Assembly (NCBI GenBank): GCA_016743235.1
Contig: VRZD01000003.1
Span: 186,001-250,000 of the forward strand
Length of the DNA: 64,000 nt
Origin: Pantanalinema sp. GBBB05
GTDB taxonomy: Bacteria > Cyanobacteriota > Cyanobacteriia > Leptolyngbyales > Leptolyngbyaceae
Direction: 5' to 3'
Shown: positions 36,412 through 46,203 of the stretch, piece by piece
Layout: each line of letters begins with the position of its first letter
Position numbering within the stretch: the stretch's first letter is position 1
Program-made: the position numbers and the translations under genes
Notes under the pieces: generated by a model
What the model saw: only the letters and a program-made list of their open reading frames with translations
Told to the model about the DNA's origin: nothing
Database searches by the model: none

Positions 36412-37638
36412 TTACACCAAGGCTGGAACTGGAGTTTCGGTAGCAATGGGTTCTGGCTCAAACGGCGATCGCTCGATGTGAATATGCTCTCCGTCCCGGC
36501 AGACTCCACAGACTTTAAGTTGCGCCGTTGGAGCAGTAGGATTCGGTTCCTGGTCTGGCGAGAGGGTTGAGTCTACCCATTTGACGATCGTAAAGTCGGC
36601 TGCCATACCGGGTTGGAAGCTACCCAACTCCTGCGACTTCTTCAGTGCTGCTGCCGGACGACTGGTGACCCGTTCCAGCACTTGACTGAATGACAGCCCT
36701 AACTTAATAAATTTGGTCATCACTGCTGCCAAGTCACCATCGGGTCCAACATTCGATCGATTCAGATCCGTAGACAGCGTATTTGGCAGAATGCCTTGGG
36801 CGATCGCGTTACTCGCAAGATTGGCGGAAAATGTGGTGCTGTTGTAACCAACATCCATCAAAATGCCGCGATCGATCGCTTCACGGGCGGCGGGTAGCAA
36901 ACTACCCAGAGAATCAAATAAACCGTATTGCGGTTGGAAGCATTGGGTGACGATATCACCAGGGCGCAACTGCGGCAGTAATTCCTGCGGTGGCATCATT
37001 TCGTCTTGAGCAAACTGCCCCAACTGCACCTTTAACGGCAGGGAGAACATTTCTGCTAACGTCCGAGCGGCATCGAAAACCGGCGATCGACTTTCTCCCC
37101 GGCGTCGGACTGGACGGACATTAAACCCAACAATCACATCCCGGTTGGCTTCCACCACTGCCGCCGCCCGTTGCACATCCTGATTGCGGGGATTCGTAGA
37201 AATCTCTAGTTGGTGGGCAATAAAGTCCGATGTGGCAATATACAACAACGACGGGTCCATGAAGGCATAGGTGCGGGTTTTAGCCGTATCCATCAACGAT
37301 CGGCGGGAAGCATCAAAGGTGAGAATCCCAGAGGTTCCAGCATCGGCGACCGTCGTTACCCCGGAGCGAAATCCCACATCATCGACCGGCAAGCAGAAGT
37401 TCCCGATCGTGCTGAGGATGTAAGTATTCAGATCAATCCATCCGGGTGTAAGATAAGCCCCTTGCAGGTCAATAATCTGAGTATCCCAATTTGGCACCAG
37501 GATTGGGACAATCTTCCCCTTGGCAAAGTCCTCTTGCAGAATCCCAACCACTTTGCCGTTTTCAATCAGCACATCCCCACGACCATCAATTCCCTGTGTC
37601 GGATCAAGAAGGTGAGCATTCCTGTAGATCGTTGCCAT
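36412..37638 (-). CDS. Amidohydrolase-fold protein lacking nearly all metal ligands
   Basis: The 408-residue product follows the dihydroorotase/deacetylase branch of the amidohydrolases along its length (AYLTPGWIDL, FRSGVTTVADAGTSG, LRPGDIVTQCFQ, LERVTSRPAAALK, MAADFTIVKW). The catalytic residues, however, are replaced. The usual HxH reads N71-T-Y73, the carbamylated lysine position reads Asn173, the histidine strand reads Gln205, the THCFH equivalents read Gln232 and Gln235, DVGHG reads DVGYN (Tyr265) and STDLH ends in Asn293; only Asp291 remains. It is therefore predicted not to bind a binuclear metal centre, a likely pseudoenzyme. It lies divergent from ahcY. Confidence 0.85.
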   Translation of the reverse strand: MATIYRNAHLLDPTQGIDGRGDVLIENGKVVGILQEDFAKGKIVPILVPNWDTQIIDLQGAYLTPGWIDLNTYILSTIGNFCLPVDDVGFRSGVTTVADAGTSGILTFDASRRSLMDTAKTRTYAFMDPSLLYIATSDFIAHQLEISTNPRNQDVQRAAAVVEANRDVIVGFNVRPVRRRGESRSPVFDAARTLAEMFSLPLKVQLGQFAQDEMMPPQELLPQLRPGDIVTQCFQPQYGLFDSLGSLLPAAREAIDRGILMDVGYNSTTFSANLASNAIAQGILPNTLSTDLNRSNVGPDGDLAAVMTKFIKLGLSFSQVLERVTSRPAAALKKSQELGSFQPGMAADFTIVKWVDSTLSPDQEPNPTAPTAQLKVCGVCRDGEHIHIERSPFEPEPIATETPVPALV

Positions 37639-39268
<1,630 letters not shown>

Positions 39269-39297
39269 TCGTCGATCGAGTCTATGCGTTTTTAGAG

Positions 39298-39371
39298 ATC
39301 CCCCCTACCCCCCTTAACAAAGGGGGAAATAACCTCCAAGTCCCCCTTAATAAGGGGGATTTAGGGGGATC
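39298..39371. repeat. GATCCCCC/GGGGGATC intergenic repeat
   Basis: A 74-base imperfect inverted repeat, beginning GATCCCCCCTACCCCCCTTA and ending TTAGGGGGATC, with an inner CCCCTT/AAGGGG repetition. It is a common dispersed repeat in filamentous cyanobacteria. It lies 30 bases past ahcY and could also end its transcript. Confidence 0.7.
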
Positions 39372-39443
39372 GATACGATGCTATGTATGCAGTAGGCTCC
39401 TTAAAACATCCTCTCAATATTCCCTAGTAAATATTCATTATTC

Positions 39444-39986
39444 ATGTCCCTGAATTTGCATATTGGTGGTCATGAGCCGCATCCCGACTGGAAAATTCTC
39501 GACGTTGAAGCGCGTCCAGAAGTTGATTATGTGGCAGATGCCTCAGATCTGAGCCAATTTGCGACTGATTCAGTAGACAAAATTTATGCCAGTCATGTAC
39601 TGGAGCACTTTTATCACGGGATTAATGGCGAACTATTAAATACCTTACGAGAATGGCATCGGGTTTTAAAACCAGGCGGCTACCTGTTAGTGAGTGTTCC
39701 TGATCTAAGAACCCTCTGTTGGCTATTTTTAAATCCTAATTTAGAACCCTTAGAACGCCACCATATTATGGCAATGATCTTTGGGGGACAAACCAATATT
39801 TATGATGTGCATAAAGTCGGATTTGACGTTGATATTTTAGGCTTATATCTCCAAGAAGTTGGCTTTCATAGTTATCGACAGGTGGCTGAATTTAACTTGT
39901 TTGATGACACCAGTAGTATGCGAGTATTGGATACATTAATTAGTCTGAATATCGTGGCGCAAAAAGCTCTAATTGAACAGGATTAG
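39444..39986 (+). CDS. Class I SAM-dependent methyltransferase, short form
   Basis: The 180-residue protein has a compact Rossmann-like methyltransferase layout: LHIGGHEPHPDWKILDVE in place of the glycine-rich motif I, VDYVADASDL (motif II), ASHVLEHF (motif IV) and HRVLKPGGYLLVSVPD (post-motif). This pattern is usual for small SAM methyltransferases beside glycosyltransferases that modify surface polysaccharides. The convergent neighbour at 39999-41456 is a glycosyltransferase, which fits such a role. The substrate cannot be inferred. Confidence 0.85.
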   Translation: MSLNLHIGGHEPHPDWKILDVEARPEVDYVADASDLSQFATDSVDKIYASHVLEHFYHGINGELLNTLREWHRVLKPGGYLLVSVPDLRTLCWLFLNPNLEPLERHHIMAMIFGGQTNIYDVHKVGFDVDILGLYLQEVGFHSYRQVAEFNLFDDTSSMRVLDTLISLNIVAQKALIEQD

Positions 39987-39998
39987 TTGGGCTAAATG

Positions 39999-41456
39999 CT
40001 AGACTTGCGTTGACACCGGCAAGGTTGGTTTACGATTCATTCCTGTTTGCTCGATCGCCACTTGATCCTCATTCACTAAACCAATTCGTTGCTGAATTTT
40101 GGAAGCTAACGCTTGCCATTGCAGGGGAGTTAGTTCATTGACCAAAGCAATCTCTGGAACCTGATCCTCTGCTAAATCTAGTTGCATCAAAACATTCATT
40201 GTGATATCCGATAAGCTATAGGTCGCCGCTTCGCTAACAGCCGAATCTGCATAAATTAGTAACGTCAAATCCTGGCTCTCAGGATAAGTCATGACCATTT
40301 GAATTAATCCAGCTAATTCTACAAATAGGTGTTCTTCGGGTTGCTGCCAGTTTGGAAATGCAATCCAATTAATTTTCCTCAAATTGAATGACTGTAATGT
40401 GGTTTCAACGAACACCGATCGCACTATCGCTGCCATTGTTACCCAAGAAAATTGTTGCGATCGCGGCAACCCTCTAGCGATTAATTCGTGCCGTACTTGC
40501 GGTTTTTGCACATCACATAAAGCATTTGCCATCCCGAGAACATCATCATCCTGCACATATAAAGCCGCATCACCCGCCACTTCAGGAATCGAGGCATTCG
40601 GACAGGTGATCACCGGACAGCCACATGCCATTGCCTCCAAAATTGGTAAACCAAAGCCTTCATATTTCGAGGGATACACTAACGCGATCGCGCCTGAATA
40701 TGCTGCAATTAATTCCGCATCCGTGAGTTGGAGAATTTGCACTGTACTACCACTTGTATAAGTGCGCCATTCTGGTTTAAATAAAGACTGACTACCAGTG
40801 CAAATCACCTCAAATCCGGTGCGAGTAGAGAGTTGAGCAAACGCTTGAAAAAACAATTGATTATTTTTATAGGTAGTATTTAGTCCGCTGATCAAGAAAT
40901 AGGGTTTGGTAATCCCGTAGGTGGCTTTGAACTGAGCAATCTGGGTGGCAGAGACAGGCGAGAATTCTCGACTAATGCCGTTATAAGCTACTGTGACTAA
41001 CTCAGGTGGAATGTGAGGAAAGAATTTGAGTAAATCCTTTGCTGTATTTTGAGAAACCGTAATATAAGCAGAGGCGGCAGCAATACAATGATGTTTTTCT
41101 CGCCAATCGGCATAGGTTAAATCAGCGCCCATGGCTTCGGGAATCATGTCATGAACAAGCAATACACTGGGCGTAGTTAATGGTGTCGTGTAATAAGTAG
41201 AAATAAATAAATCTGCTTCTTCTTCATCACAGATTTGTTGTAAAAATTCACGATCGTGCTCGATATTGCCGTAGTCATACGGTGGAATTTGCCGATAGTG
41301 AATACCCGAAATTCTTGGAGCCGTTCCAGCACGATCGAGCACCAGAAGATAGTCACTAAATCCATCGTTTACCCATGCTTCTAGTAGCGATTTCCAGACC
41401 CGAGCAATCCCCGTATTCGCATGTTGGAAAAATACCCCATCGATCAGGATTTTCAT
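39999..41456 (-). CDS. GT4-type glycosyltransferase
   Basis: The 485-residue protein has the GT-B two-domain architecture: an N-terminal acceptor domain (MKILIDGVFFQHANTG; VLLVHDMIPEAMG), and a donor-binding half with YFLISGLNTTYKNN and the EX7E segment YPSKYEGFGLPILEAMACGCPVI that identifies glycosyltransferase family 4. A C-terminal extension of about 120 residues (after residue 365) is unusual and of unknown role. I choose the ATG at 41456 because AAGGG lies nine bases upstream; 41465 is another ATG. It probably builds a cell-surface polysaccharide, with donor and acceptor unknown. Confidence 0.87.
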   Translation of the reverse strand: MKILIDGVFFQHANTGIARVWKSLLEAWVNDGFSDYLLVLDRAGTAPRISGIHYRQIPPYDYGNIEHDREFLQQICDEEEADLFISTYYTTPLTTPSVLLVHDMIPEAMGADLTYADWREKHHCIAAASAYITVSQNTAKDLLKFFPHIPPELVTVAYNGISREFSPVSATQIAQFKATYGITKPYFLISGLNTTYKNNQLFFQAFAQLSTRTGFEVICTGSQSLFKPEWRTYTSGSTVQILQLTDAELIAAYSGAIALVYPSKYEGFGLPILEAMACGCPVITCPNASIPEVAGDAALYVQDDDVLGMANALCDVQKPQVRHELIARGLPRSQQFSWVTMAAIVRSVFVETTLQSFNLRKINWIAFPNWQQPEEHLFVELAGLIQMVMTYPESQDLTLLIYADSAVSEAATYSLSDITMNVLMQLDLAEDQVPEIALVNELTPLQWQALASKIQQRIGLVNEDQVAIEQTGMNRKPTLPVSTQV

Positions 41457-41561
41457 CTCGCCCATCCCTTATCTGTCGATTTCAAACGATGTTTAAACGA
41501 ACGTCTGGACTACACTGGACAAGTGATACAATGCCATCACTTTGATATCTAGAGGTTCAGC

Positions 41562-42674
41562 GTGGTTCAAGCACCGTTAGCATCCTACCCTTCATCCCCC
41601 ACTGAATCGTCCTTGCTTCCCGCCACCGAAACATCGCTAGCAGATACCCTGCATCAGTTGGCAGACGCGATTATTGCTGGCAAACGGCTGAACCGGGAAG
41701 AGGCGATCGCTCTAACTCAAATTGAAGGAGAGGCAGAGATTCTGTTGCTATGTGAAGCCGCCGATCGAGTCCGGCAAGCCTGTTGCGGCAACACGGTTGA
41801 TCTGTGCAGCATTGTTAACGTTAAATCCGGTGCTTGTTCAGAAAACTGTTCGTTCTGTGCCCAGTCGGCACATCATCCCGGCGATGACTCTCCCATTTAT
41901 GGACTAAAGTCTCCTGAAGAAATTTTGGCACAGGCAAAAGCGGCTGCCGCAGCGGGGGCAAAACGGTTCTGTCTGGTCAGCCAGGGACGGGGACCAAAAT
42001 ATAGCAGTTCTAAATCGACCGAGTTTGAACAAATTTTGGCGATGGTCGAGCAGATTCAAGCAGAAGCCAACATTAAACCCTGCTGTGCCTTGGGTGAGTT
42101 GACTCTGGAACAGGCACAAGCCTTGCAGCAGGCGGGAGTGACTCGCTACAACCACAACCTGGAAGCGTCCGAAGCCTTCTTCCCCAAGGTGGCAACCACC
42201 CACTCCTGGCACGATCGCGTCGAAACGATCCGTAACCTGAAATCCGTCGGCATTCAAGCCTGTACCGGCGGCATTCTGGGTATGGGAGAAAGCTGGGACG
42301 ATCGCGTTGATCTGGCTCTGGCGCTGCGCGAGTTAGAAGTGGAATCAGTCCCATTAAATTTATTGAATCCCCGTCCTGGTACGCCGATGGGTGATCAATC
42401 CAAACTTGATCCGTTTGAGGCTTTAAAGGCGATCGCCATCTTCCGGTTAATTCTGCCCGAACAGATTATCCGCTATGCCGGGGGTCGGGAAGCCGTCATG
42501 GGTGAACTTCAGTCCTTGGGACTCAAAGCTGGGATTAATGCCATGCTGATTGGACACTATCTCACCACCCTGGGACAACCGCCCGAGCACGACCACGCCA
42601 TGCTGGCATCCCTGGGGTTAACCGGAGGAGAAGCACCAATTCCTGGACGGAACCAGAATCAGGCGGCAACATAG
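41562..42674 (+). CDS. bioB: Biotin synthase
   Basis: BioB inserts sulfur into dethiobiotin in the last step of biotin synthesis. The 370-residue product shows the radical SAM CxxxCxxC site in GACSENCSFCAQSAHH (near residue 90-105), the Asn-rich YNHNLEAS and TGGILGMGESWDDRV, and LLNPRPGTP. It has an N-terminal extension of about 40 residues before the conserved core. GTG start at 41562. It heads a run with bioY and lspA, all on the plus strand with short gaps. Confidence 0.97.
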   Translation: MVQAPLASYPSSPTESSLLPATETSLADTLHQLADAIIAGKRLNREEAIALTQIEGEAEILLLCEAADRVRQACCGNTVDLCSIVNVKSGACSENCSFCAQSAHHPGDDSPIYGLKSPEEILAQAKAAAAAGAKRFCLVSQGRGPKYSSSKSTEFEQILAMVEQIQAEANIKPCCALGELTLEQAQALQQAGVTRYNHNLEASEAFFPKVATTHSWHDRVETIRNLKSVGIQACTGGILGMGESWDDRVDLALALRELEVESVPLNLLNPRPGTPMGDQSKLDPFEALKAIAIFRLILPEQIIRYAGGREAVMGELQSLGLKAGINAMLIGHYLTTLGQPPEHDHAMLASLGLTGGEAPIPGRNQNQAAT

Positions 42675-42698
42675 TGATGTTGGTACGCTTGCCCTCCT

Positions 42699-43298
42699 AT
42701 GCCAAACCCTCTCGCTATGGGTATTGCCACTGAACTGCTGTGGGCGTTGATTGGCTTACTCCTGACGATCGCTGGAACATTTCTAGAAGCCTTCATCGCC
42801 TTCCCAGGTCGCGACTGGCTGAATCACGGCATTCAGCCTTATTCCCTCGGAATCACTTATCAGTTTGGGGCTGGGCTACTGGTGGGATGTGTTGGCGGTA
42901 GAAATGCTGCCACTCTCTCCCAAATTGCTTATATTTTTCTGGGGTTAACCCCCTGGTTTCCCATCTTTGCCAAAGGGGGCGGGCTGAGCTACTTAGGCGA
43001 ACCTAGTTTCGGGTATCTCCTAGGATTTGTTCCAGCCGCCTGGGTATGCGGCTATCTGGCATTTAAAGCAGCCCCCCGTTTAGAATCACTAGCATTGAGC
43101 TGTATCAGTGGGTTACTGAGTATTCACCTAACGGGCATTGGCTACCTGTGTCTCACCGCTCTACTGGGCTCTACCCCTCAAGCTAAACTGCTTGAAGCCC
43201 TGGTGAATTACTCAGTTAGACCTTTACCAGGACAGTTTGCTGTCGTCTGTGCGGTGACGGTAATTGCGTTTGCCCTCCGCCACATTATGTTTTACTGA
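42699..43298 (+). CDS. bioY: Biotin transporter BioY
   Basis: The 199-residue protein has about six hydrophobic helices and the BioY landmarks GGGLSYLGEPSFGYLLGF and GLLSIHLTGIGYL. BioY is the substrate-binding S component of ECF biotin transporters. The energising module (BioM and BioN, or shared EcfA and EcfT) is not encoded nearby. It begins 24 bases after bioB; an ATG at 42717 is an alternative start. Its stop overlaps the lspA start in TGATG. Having both synthesis and uptake genes together suggests joint control by biotin demand. Confidence 0.92.
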   Translation: MPNPLAMGIATELLWALIGLLLTIAGTFLEAFIAFPGRDWLNHGIQPYSLGITYQFGAGLLVGCVGGRNAATLSQIAYIFLGLTPWFPIFAKGGGLSYLGEPSFGYLLGFVPAAWVCGYLAFKAAPRLESLALSCISGLLSIHLTGIGYLCLTALLGSTPQAKLLEALVNYSVRPLPGQFAVVCAVTVIAFALRHIMFY

Positions 43299-43798
43299 TG
43301 TTCTCGAAAAATCGTCTGTTTTGGATTGCTGCTTTGATTGGTTTGGTCATCGATCGCCTGACCAAATTTGGCATTGTTTACACCATGCCACTCTCGATTC
43401 CACCAACCACGATCCCACTTATTCCAGGGGTATTCCATCTCACCTACGTCGTCAATACAGGTGCAGCGTTTAGCTTATTTACGCAGGGAGTTGATTGGTT
43501 GCGGTGGCTATCGTTAGCCGTCAGTGCGGGACTGTTACTGATGGCATGGTTTGGTCCCAAACTCAATCGTTGGGAACAAGTTGGCTGGGGATTGGTCCTC
43601 TCTGGGGCGCTCGGTAATGGGATCGATCGCTTTGTCTTGCGGCAAGTTGTAGATTTTTTAGACTTCCGTCTGATTAAATTTCCCGTGTTTAACATGGCAG
43701 ATGTATTTATTAACGCGGGAATTGTCTGTTTGCTGATTGCCAACTTTATTAAGCCGTCTCGTCCAACCTCCTCCGAGCGCGACCCTCTCCGGAAGTAA
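43298..43798 (+). CDS. lspA: Lipoprotein signal peptidase
   Basis: Signal peptidase II cleaves the signal peptide from diacylglyceryl-modified prolipoproteins. The 166-residue protein has four hydrophobic helices, the NTGAAFSLF motif, and the two aspartates in ALGNGIDRF and FNMADVFINAG. Its ATG overlaps the bioY stop (TGATG at 43296-43300), so translation is probably coupled. No further gene on this strand follows before lepA. Confidence 0.96.
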   Translation: MFSKNRLFWIAALIGLVIDRLTKFGIVYTMPLSIPPTTIPLIPGVFHLTYVVNTGAAFSLFTQGVDWLRWLSLAVSAGLLLMAWFGPKLNRWEQVGWGLVLSGALGNGIDRFVLRQVVDFLDFRLIKFPVFNMADVFINAGIVCLLIANFIKPSRPTSSERDPLRK

Positions 43799-43805
43799 GA
43801 TGCGT

Positions 43806-43976
43806 TTAATCGCAACGACTATCTTGAGAAGCACAATCCCGGGATAAGCAACGTTCAAGCAGTTCAATACTGTAGCGATTCCAATACCGACGAGGATTTA
43901 ACGTCAGATTGGAGTTGAGGGGTTGGTTGAGGAACTGCCAGACAGGAAACCGGAGTGTGTAGGGCTTTTGGAACAT
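43806..43976 (-). CDS. Possible small conserved protein, unknown function
   Basis: This 56-residue frame begins FQKPYTLRFPVWQFLNQPL and continues LNPRRYWNRYSIELLER. The pattern looks protein-like, with aromatic residues in phase, and I have a weak impression of similar small cyanobacterial proteins. A longer start at 44009 is possible. It is convergent with lspA, which ends eight bases away. Whether it is expressed is uncertain. Confidence 0.45.
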   Translation of the reverse strand: MFQKPYTLRFPVWQFLNQPLNSNLTLNPRRYWNRYSIELLERCLSRDCASQDSRCD

Positions 43977-44153
43977 GGTGGGTCTTCTAAGTGAGCAGGA
44001 TAGGAGCAAATGCCGACCCTAATCATCAATTATGGGTGGGCGGTCTGCTACTATAACCATGCCAAACTTCGACCAGAATCCCTTGGTAAAGATTGCGGAA
44101 TCTTTTCGCCCGTTACATTCCGATATCTGTAATTCTATGGAGGCGCTTTGACA

Positions 44154-44171
44154 GCCCGTAAACTTACGGGC
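44154..44171. other. Short perfect palindrome (8+2+8)
   Basis: GCCCGTAA and TTACGGGC are separated by two bases. It lies in the 268 bases between the small 56-residue frame and the HTH-like gene, and may be a protein-binding site or RNA hairpin. Nothing else was seen in that gap. Confidence 0.5.
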
Positions 44172-44244
44172 AATCCGATGAATCTTTGATGAAGGGCTAT
44201 GCCAAACTGGAAACTCAGCTTGGACAATTCAGAATAGGTTCCAT

Positions 44245-44571
44245 CTATTCCGCTCGTGATCGTGATAAAGTGCTGACGATTTCCTTCAAGTCTGCAATTT
44301 CCCCGCTCATGCGATCGAGACGCTGCTCCAACCGAGTCAAATCGGTCAGGGGAGTTCCCTGCCAGATCGAGTAGTTAAGGGCAGACAAAATTTTTTGCAC
44401 GGTGGAGAAGCTCGGGTCATAATCTGGATCATTGAGAATCCGGTTGATTTGCTGGGTATAGCCCATTTCACTGCCGCCATATTCCTGAGCAATGCGGGCA
44501 GAAATTTTGCGGATACTCAGCCGTTGGGCCTGCATCAACTCTCGAATCAACTCCACCACACGTCCTTGCAT
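44245..44571 (-). CDS. Small HTH-like protein with C-terminal coiled coil
   Basis: The 108-residue product has an N-terminal segment (about 15-65) that reads like a phage-repressor-type HTH: LSIRKISARIAQEYG, YTQQINRILNDPDYDPSFSTVQKILSALNY. Residues about 75-105 form a Leu-heptad helix (LTRLEQRLDRMSGEIADLKEIVSTL), probably a dimerising coiled coil. A DNA-binding regulator is the likely reading, without a known target. A terminator pointing on the opposite strand lies just upstream of its start (44619-44654). It lies first in a patch of small minus-strand genes. Confidence 0.6.
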   Translation of the reverse strand: MQGRVVELIRELMQAQRLSIRKISARIAQEYGGSEMGYTQQINRILNDPDYDPSFSTVQKILSALNYSIWQGTPLTDLTRLEQRLDRMSGEIADLKEIVSTLSRSRAE

Positions 44572-44618
44572 AAATCCGCTTGCTTCCAGTAGTCTTAAAT
44601 GCAGAACTTGAATCGATT

Positions 44619-44654
44619 AAGTGACTTTCCCCTGGCGGCGAGGGTCACTTTTTT
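44619..44654 (+). terminator. Orphan terminator on the plus strand
   Basis: AAGTGAC (44619-44625) pairs with GTCACTT (44644-44650), followed by a run of six T residues (44649-44654). No plus-strand gene ends before it. The nearest one, lspA, ended 820 bases earlier, so it may end an antisense transcript over the HTH-like gene. Confidence 0.6.
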
Positions 44655-44728
44655 GTTGGTTCAGGTCTAGCCATTGAGACAGTGCCCGTTCATTTTGCCA
44701 TAGCGATCGCTAGGTAAACACAGATCAA

Positions 44729-44772
44729 ATCCCCTTGCCGATAGTTTTGTGTCTGCCTAGCAACAAGGGGAT
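44729..44772 (-). terminator. Hairpin after the coiled-coil protein gene
   Basis: ATCCCCTTG (44729-44737) and CAAGGGGAT (44764-44772) form a 9-base perfect stem with a 26-base loop, 22 bases past the stop of the minus-strand gene 44795-45169. Only TTTGAT follows it on that strand, so it is a weak terminator candidate. Confidence 0.5.
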
Positions 44773-44794
44773 AAGAATAGACGACCGTGGGCGC

Positions 44795-45169
44795 TTACAA
44801 CCCAACTAGTTCACGCGATTCTAGCCCCACCAACTGTTGGGCAATTTGCATTTGGGCTTCTAGCTTGGCAACACTAAACTCGTTCCGCAGGTGTTCTAAC
44901 CGAGCCATCGCATTCGCCTTTTCAGTGGACAGCCGATTCAGCGCATCATATGCCCGTTGATATTCCGGGTTAATCTGAAGCACTTCAAATCGCCGTGCTC
45001 GTCGTTGATTATCATTCTTCAAAGCGGTTTCAAACGCCACCACCATATCAGCATTGCCTTCCAAGCGGGCAATATGCTGGCGGACTTCCATAATTTGGTG
45101 ATCGATCTCATTTACCGCTTGGGAGGCTTGGGCGATCGCGCTGGGATACTGACTCATACTAAGCTTCAT
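44795..45169 (-). CDS. Small coiled-coil protein, unknown function
   Basis: From the ATG at 45169 the product is 124 residues. This start is backed by AAGGAAG eight bases upstream; the frame itself extends to 45235. It is almost wholly helical: IDHQIMEVRQHIARLEGNA, then LNRLSTEKANAMARLEHLRNE. No motif was recognised. The preceding gene ends 58 bases upstream on the same strand, which suggests cotranscription. No function is proposed. Confidence 0.6.
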   Translation of the reverse strand: MKLSMSQYPSAIAQASQAVNEIDHQIMEVRQHIARLEGNADMVVAFETALKNDNQRRARRFEVLQINPEYQRAYDALNRLSTEKANAMARLEHLRNEFSVAKLEAQMQIAQQLVGLESRELVGL

Positions 45170-45227
45170 AACAATCTTCCTTGGGAGTAGCAGAGTGGTA
45201 GTGAAAAAATCATTACCGATCGGGTGA

Positions 45228-45503
45228 TTAAGCAACCAGTTCAGCTAATTGTGGGAGTTGTGGGCGATTTGGTATGGCTTCTACCGCCGGAGTTGACAGG
45301 CGATCAGCTTGAGGATTAGCTTGCTCGAGCACCGTCACTTCAATATTGAGGGCGACGAGATAGGAACCCGACTGTTCACCAACTGCCTGAGCTACCAGAT
45401 CTGCCAGAGCCGGATGTTCTGCCGTGATCGGGTCGCGGAGAGTACAACGATCCCACTCATACTTGGCATTGGGATCGAGGCTGAGGATATAGTGCTTAGT
45501 CAT
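45228..45503 (-). CDS. Small protein of unknown function
   Basis: A 91-residue product beginning TKHYILSLDPNAKYEWDRC, acidic in the middle and with a Pro/Gln-rich end. No domain was recognised. It is transcribed in the same direction as the coiled-coil gene that follows after 58 bases. Base and codon usage resemble neighbours, including HIP1-like GATCG sites. Confidence 0.5.
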   Translation of the reverse strand: MTKHYILSLDPNAKYEWDRCTLRDPITAEHPALADLVAQAVGEQSGSYLVALNIEVTVLEQANPQADRLSTPAVEAIPNRPQLPQLAELVA

Positions 45504-45600
45504 AGGTCAAGAACTTGAATCGTTAGTACCTGTGTACTATTGTAGTGGAAAATCACAACGGCTGCAAGGGAAAAGCAGATCGTACGTTGGGGTATTGGTA

Positions 45601-45951
45601 TTAAGCCGCTAACGGTGAACCGAGCGAATGGGAGCCAGCGGATGGGACTGAATTAGGCTGGCGATCGAGCCGGTCCCAATACGCTAAGGTACGAGCTAAA
45701 TCACTATGACCTGGTAAGCGCACCTCATAGGGTTGAGGCACAACCTGACTGCGTCGGAGCTGAAAGGAATAGCCCGCCAGAGCCAGATTTTGAGCAAACT
45801 TTTGAGCTTGCTTCAGCTGCTCGAACCCGAAATAGCAGACTTCCTGCTGACGAGCTACGGGGCGAAATGGAGTTCGGACAAGCAGGACTCTAGGCGATAG
45901 GAATTGCCCCACTCGTCCGTTGGACAGTGAGAAAAAACGACCAATTTGCAT
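45601..45951 (-). CDS. Small basic protein of unknown function
   Basis: A 116-residue product with RVGQFLSPRVLLVRTPFRPV near the N-terminus and a helix FEQLKQAQKFAQNLALAGYSFQLRRSQ, giving an overall basic charge. No motif is known to me, although the regular pattern of hydrophobic strands and a helix suggests a folded domain. A short inverted repeat AATGTAG/CTACATT (45966-45972 with 45983-45989) lies just upstream and could be an operator. Confidence 0.55.
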   Translation of the reverse strand: MQIGRFFSLSNGRVGQFLSPRVLLVRTPFRPVARQQEVCYFGFEQLKQAQKFAQNLALAGYSFQLRRSQVVPQPYEVRLPGHSDLARTLAYWDRLDRQPNSVPSAGSHSLGSPLAA

Positions 45952-45965
45952 AAAACTTTTACAAG

Positions 45966-45989
45966 AATGTAGCCAGAAAACACTACATT
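45966..45989. promoter_or_regulatory. Inverted repeat upstream of the 116-residue protein
   Basis: AATGTAG and CTACATT are separated by ten bases, 15 bases upstream of the ATG at 45951. The position and symmetry suggest a binding site for a dimeric regulator or a leader hairpin; both are inference. Confidence 0.35.
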
Positions 45990-46203
45990 GAGAGAGTGGC
46001 TAGATCAGATAGGGAATTCTCAGCTCTGAGGACATGCACTTCCCGATCGTTCCTTTCTCTATTTTAGTTGTTCTCAGCCGGAATGACAACTACAGTGTGC
46101 AAGTCAAGTTGGCAAAGTTGGCGATCTAGCGCGTGACGTATCCTGCTTTGTCTACCAATCGGTCAAAGCAGTTATGTTCCAGGATTGGCAGCGATCGCAG
46201 GCG

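Noticed and set aside
39298..39371. CRISPR-like repetition
   Set aside because: The repeats are an imperfect palindrome without regular spacers, and no cas gene is in the window.
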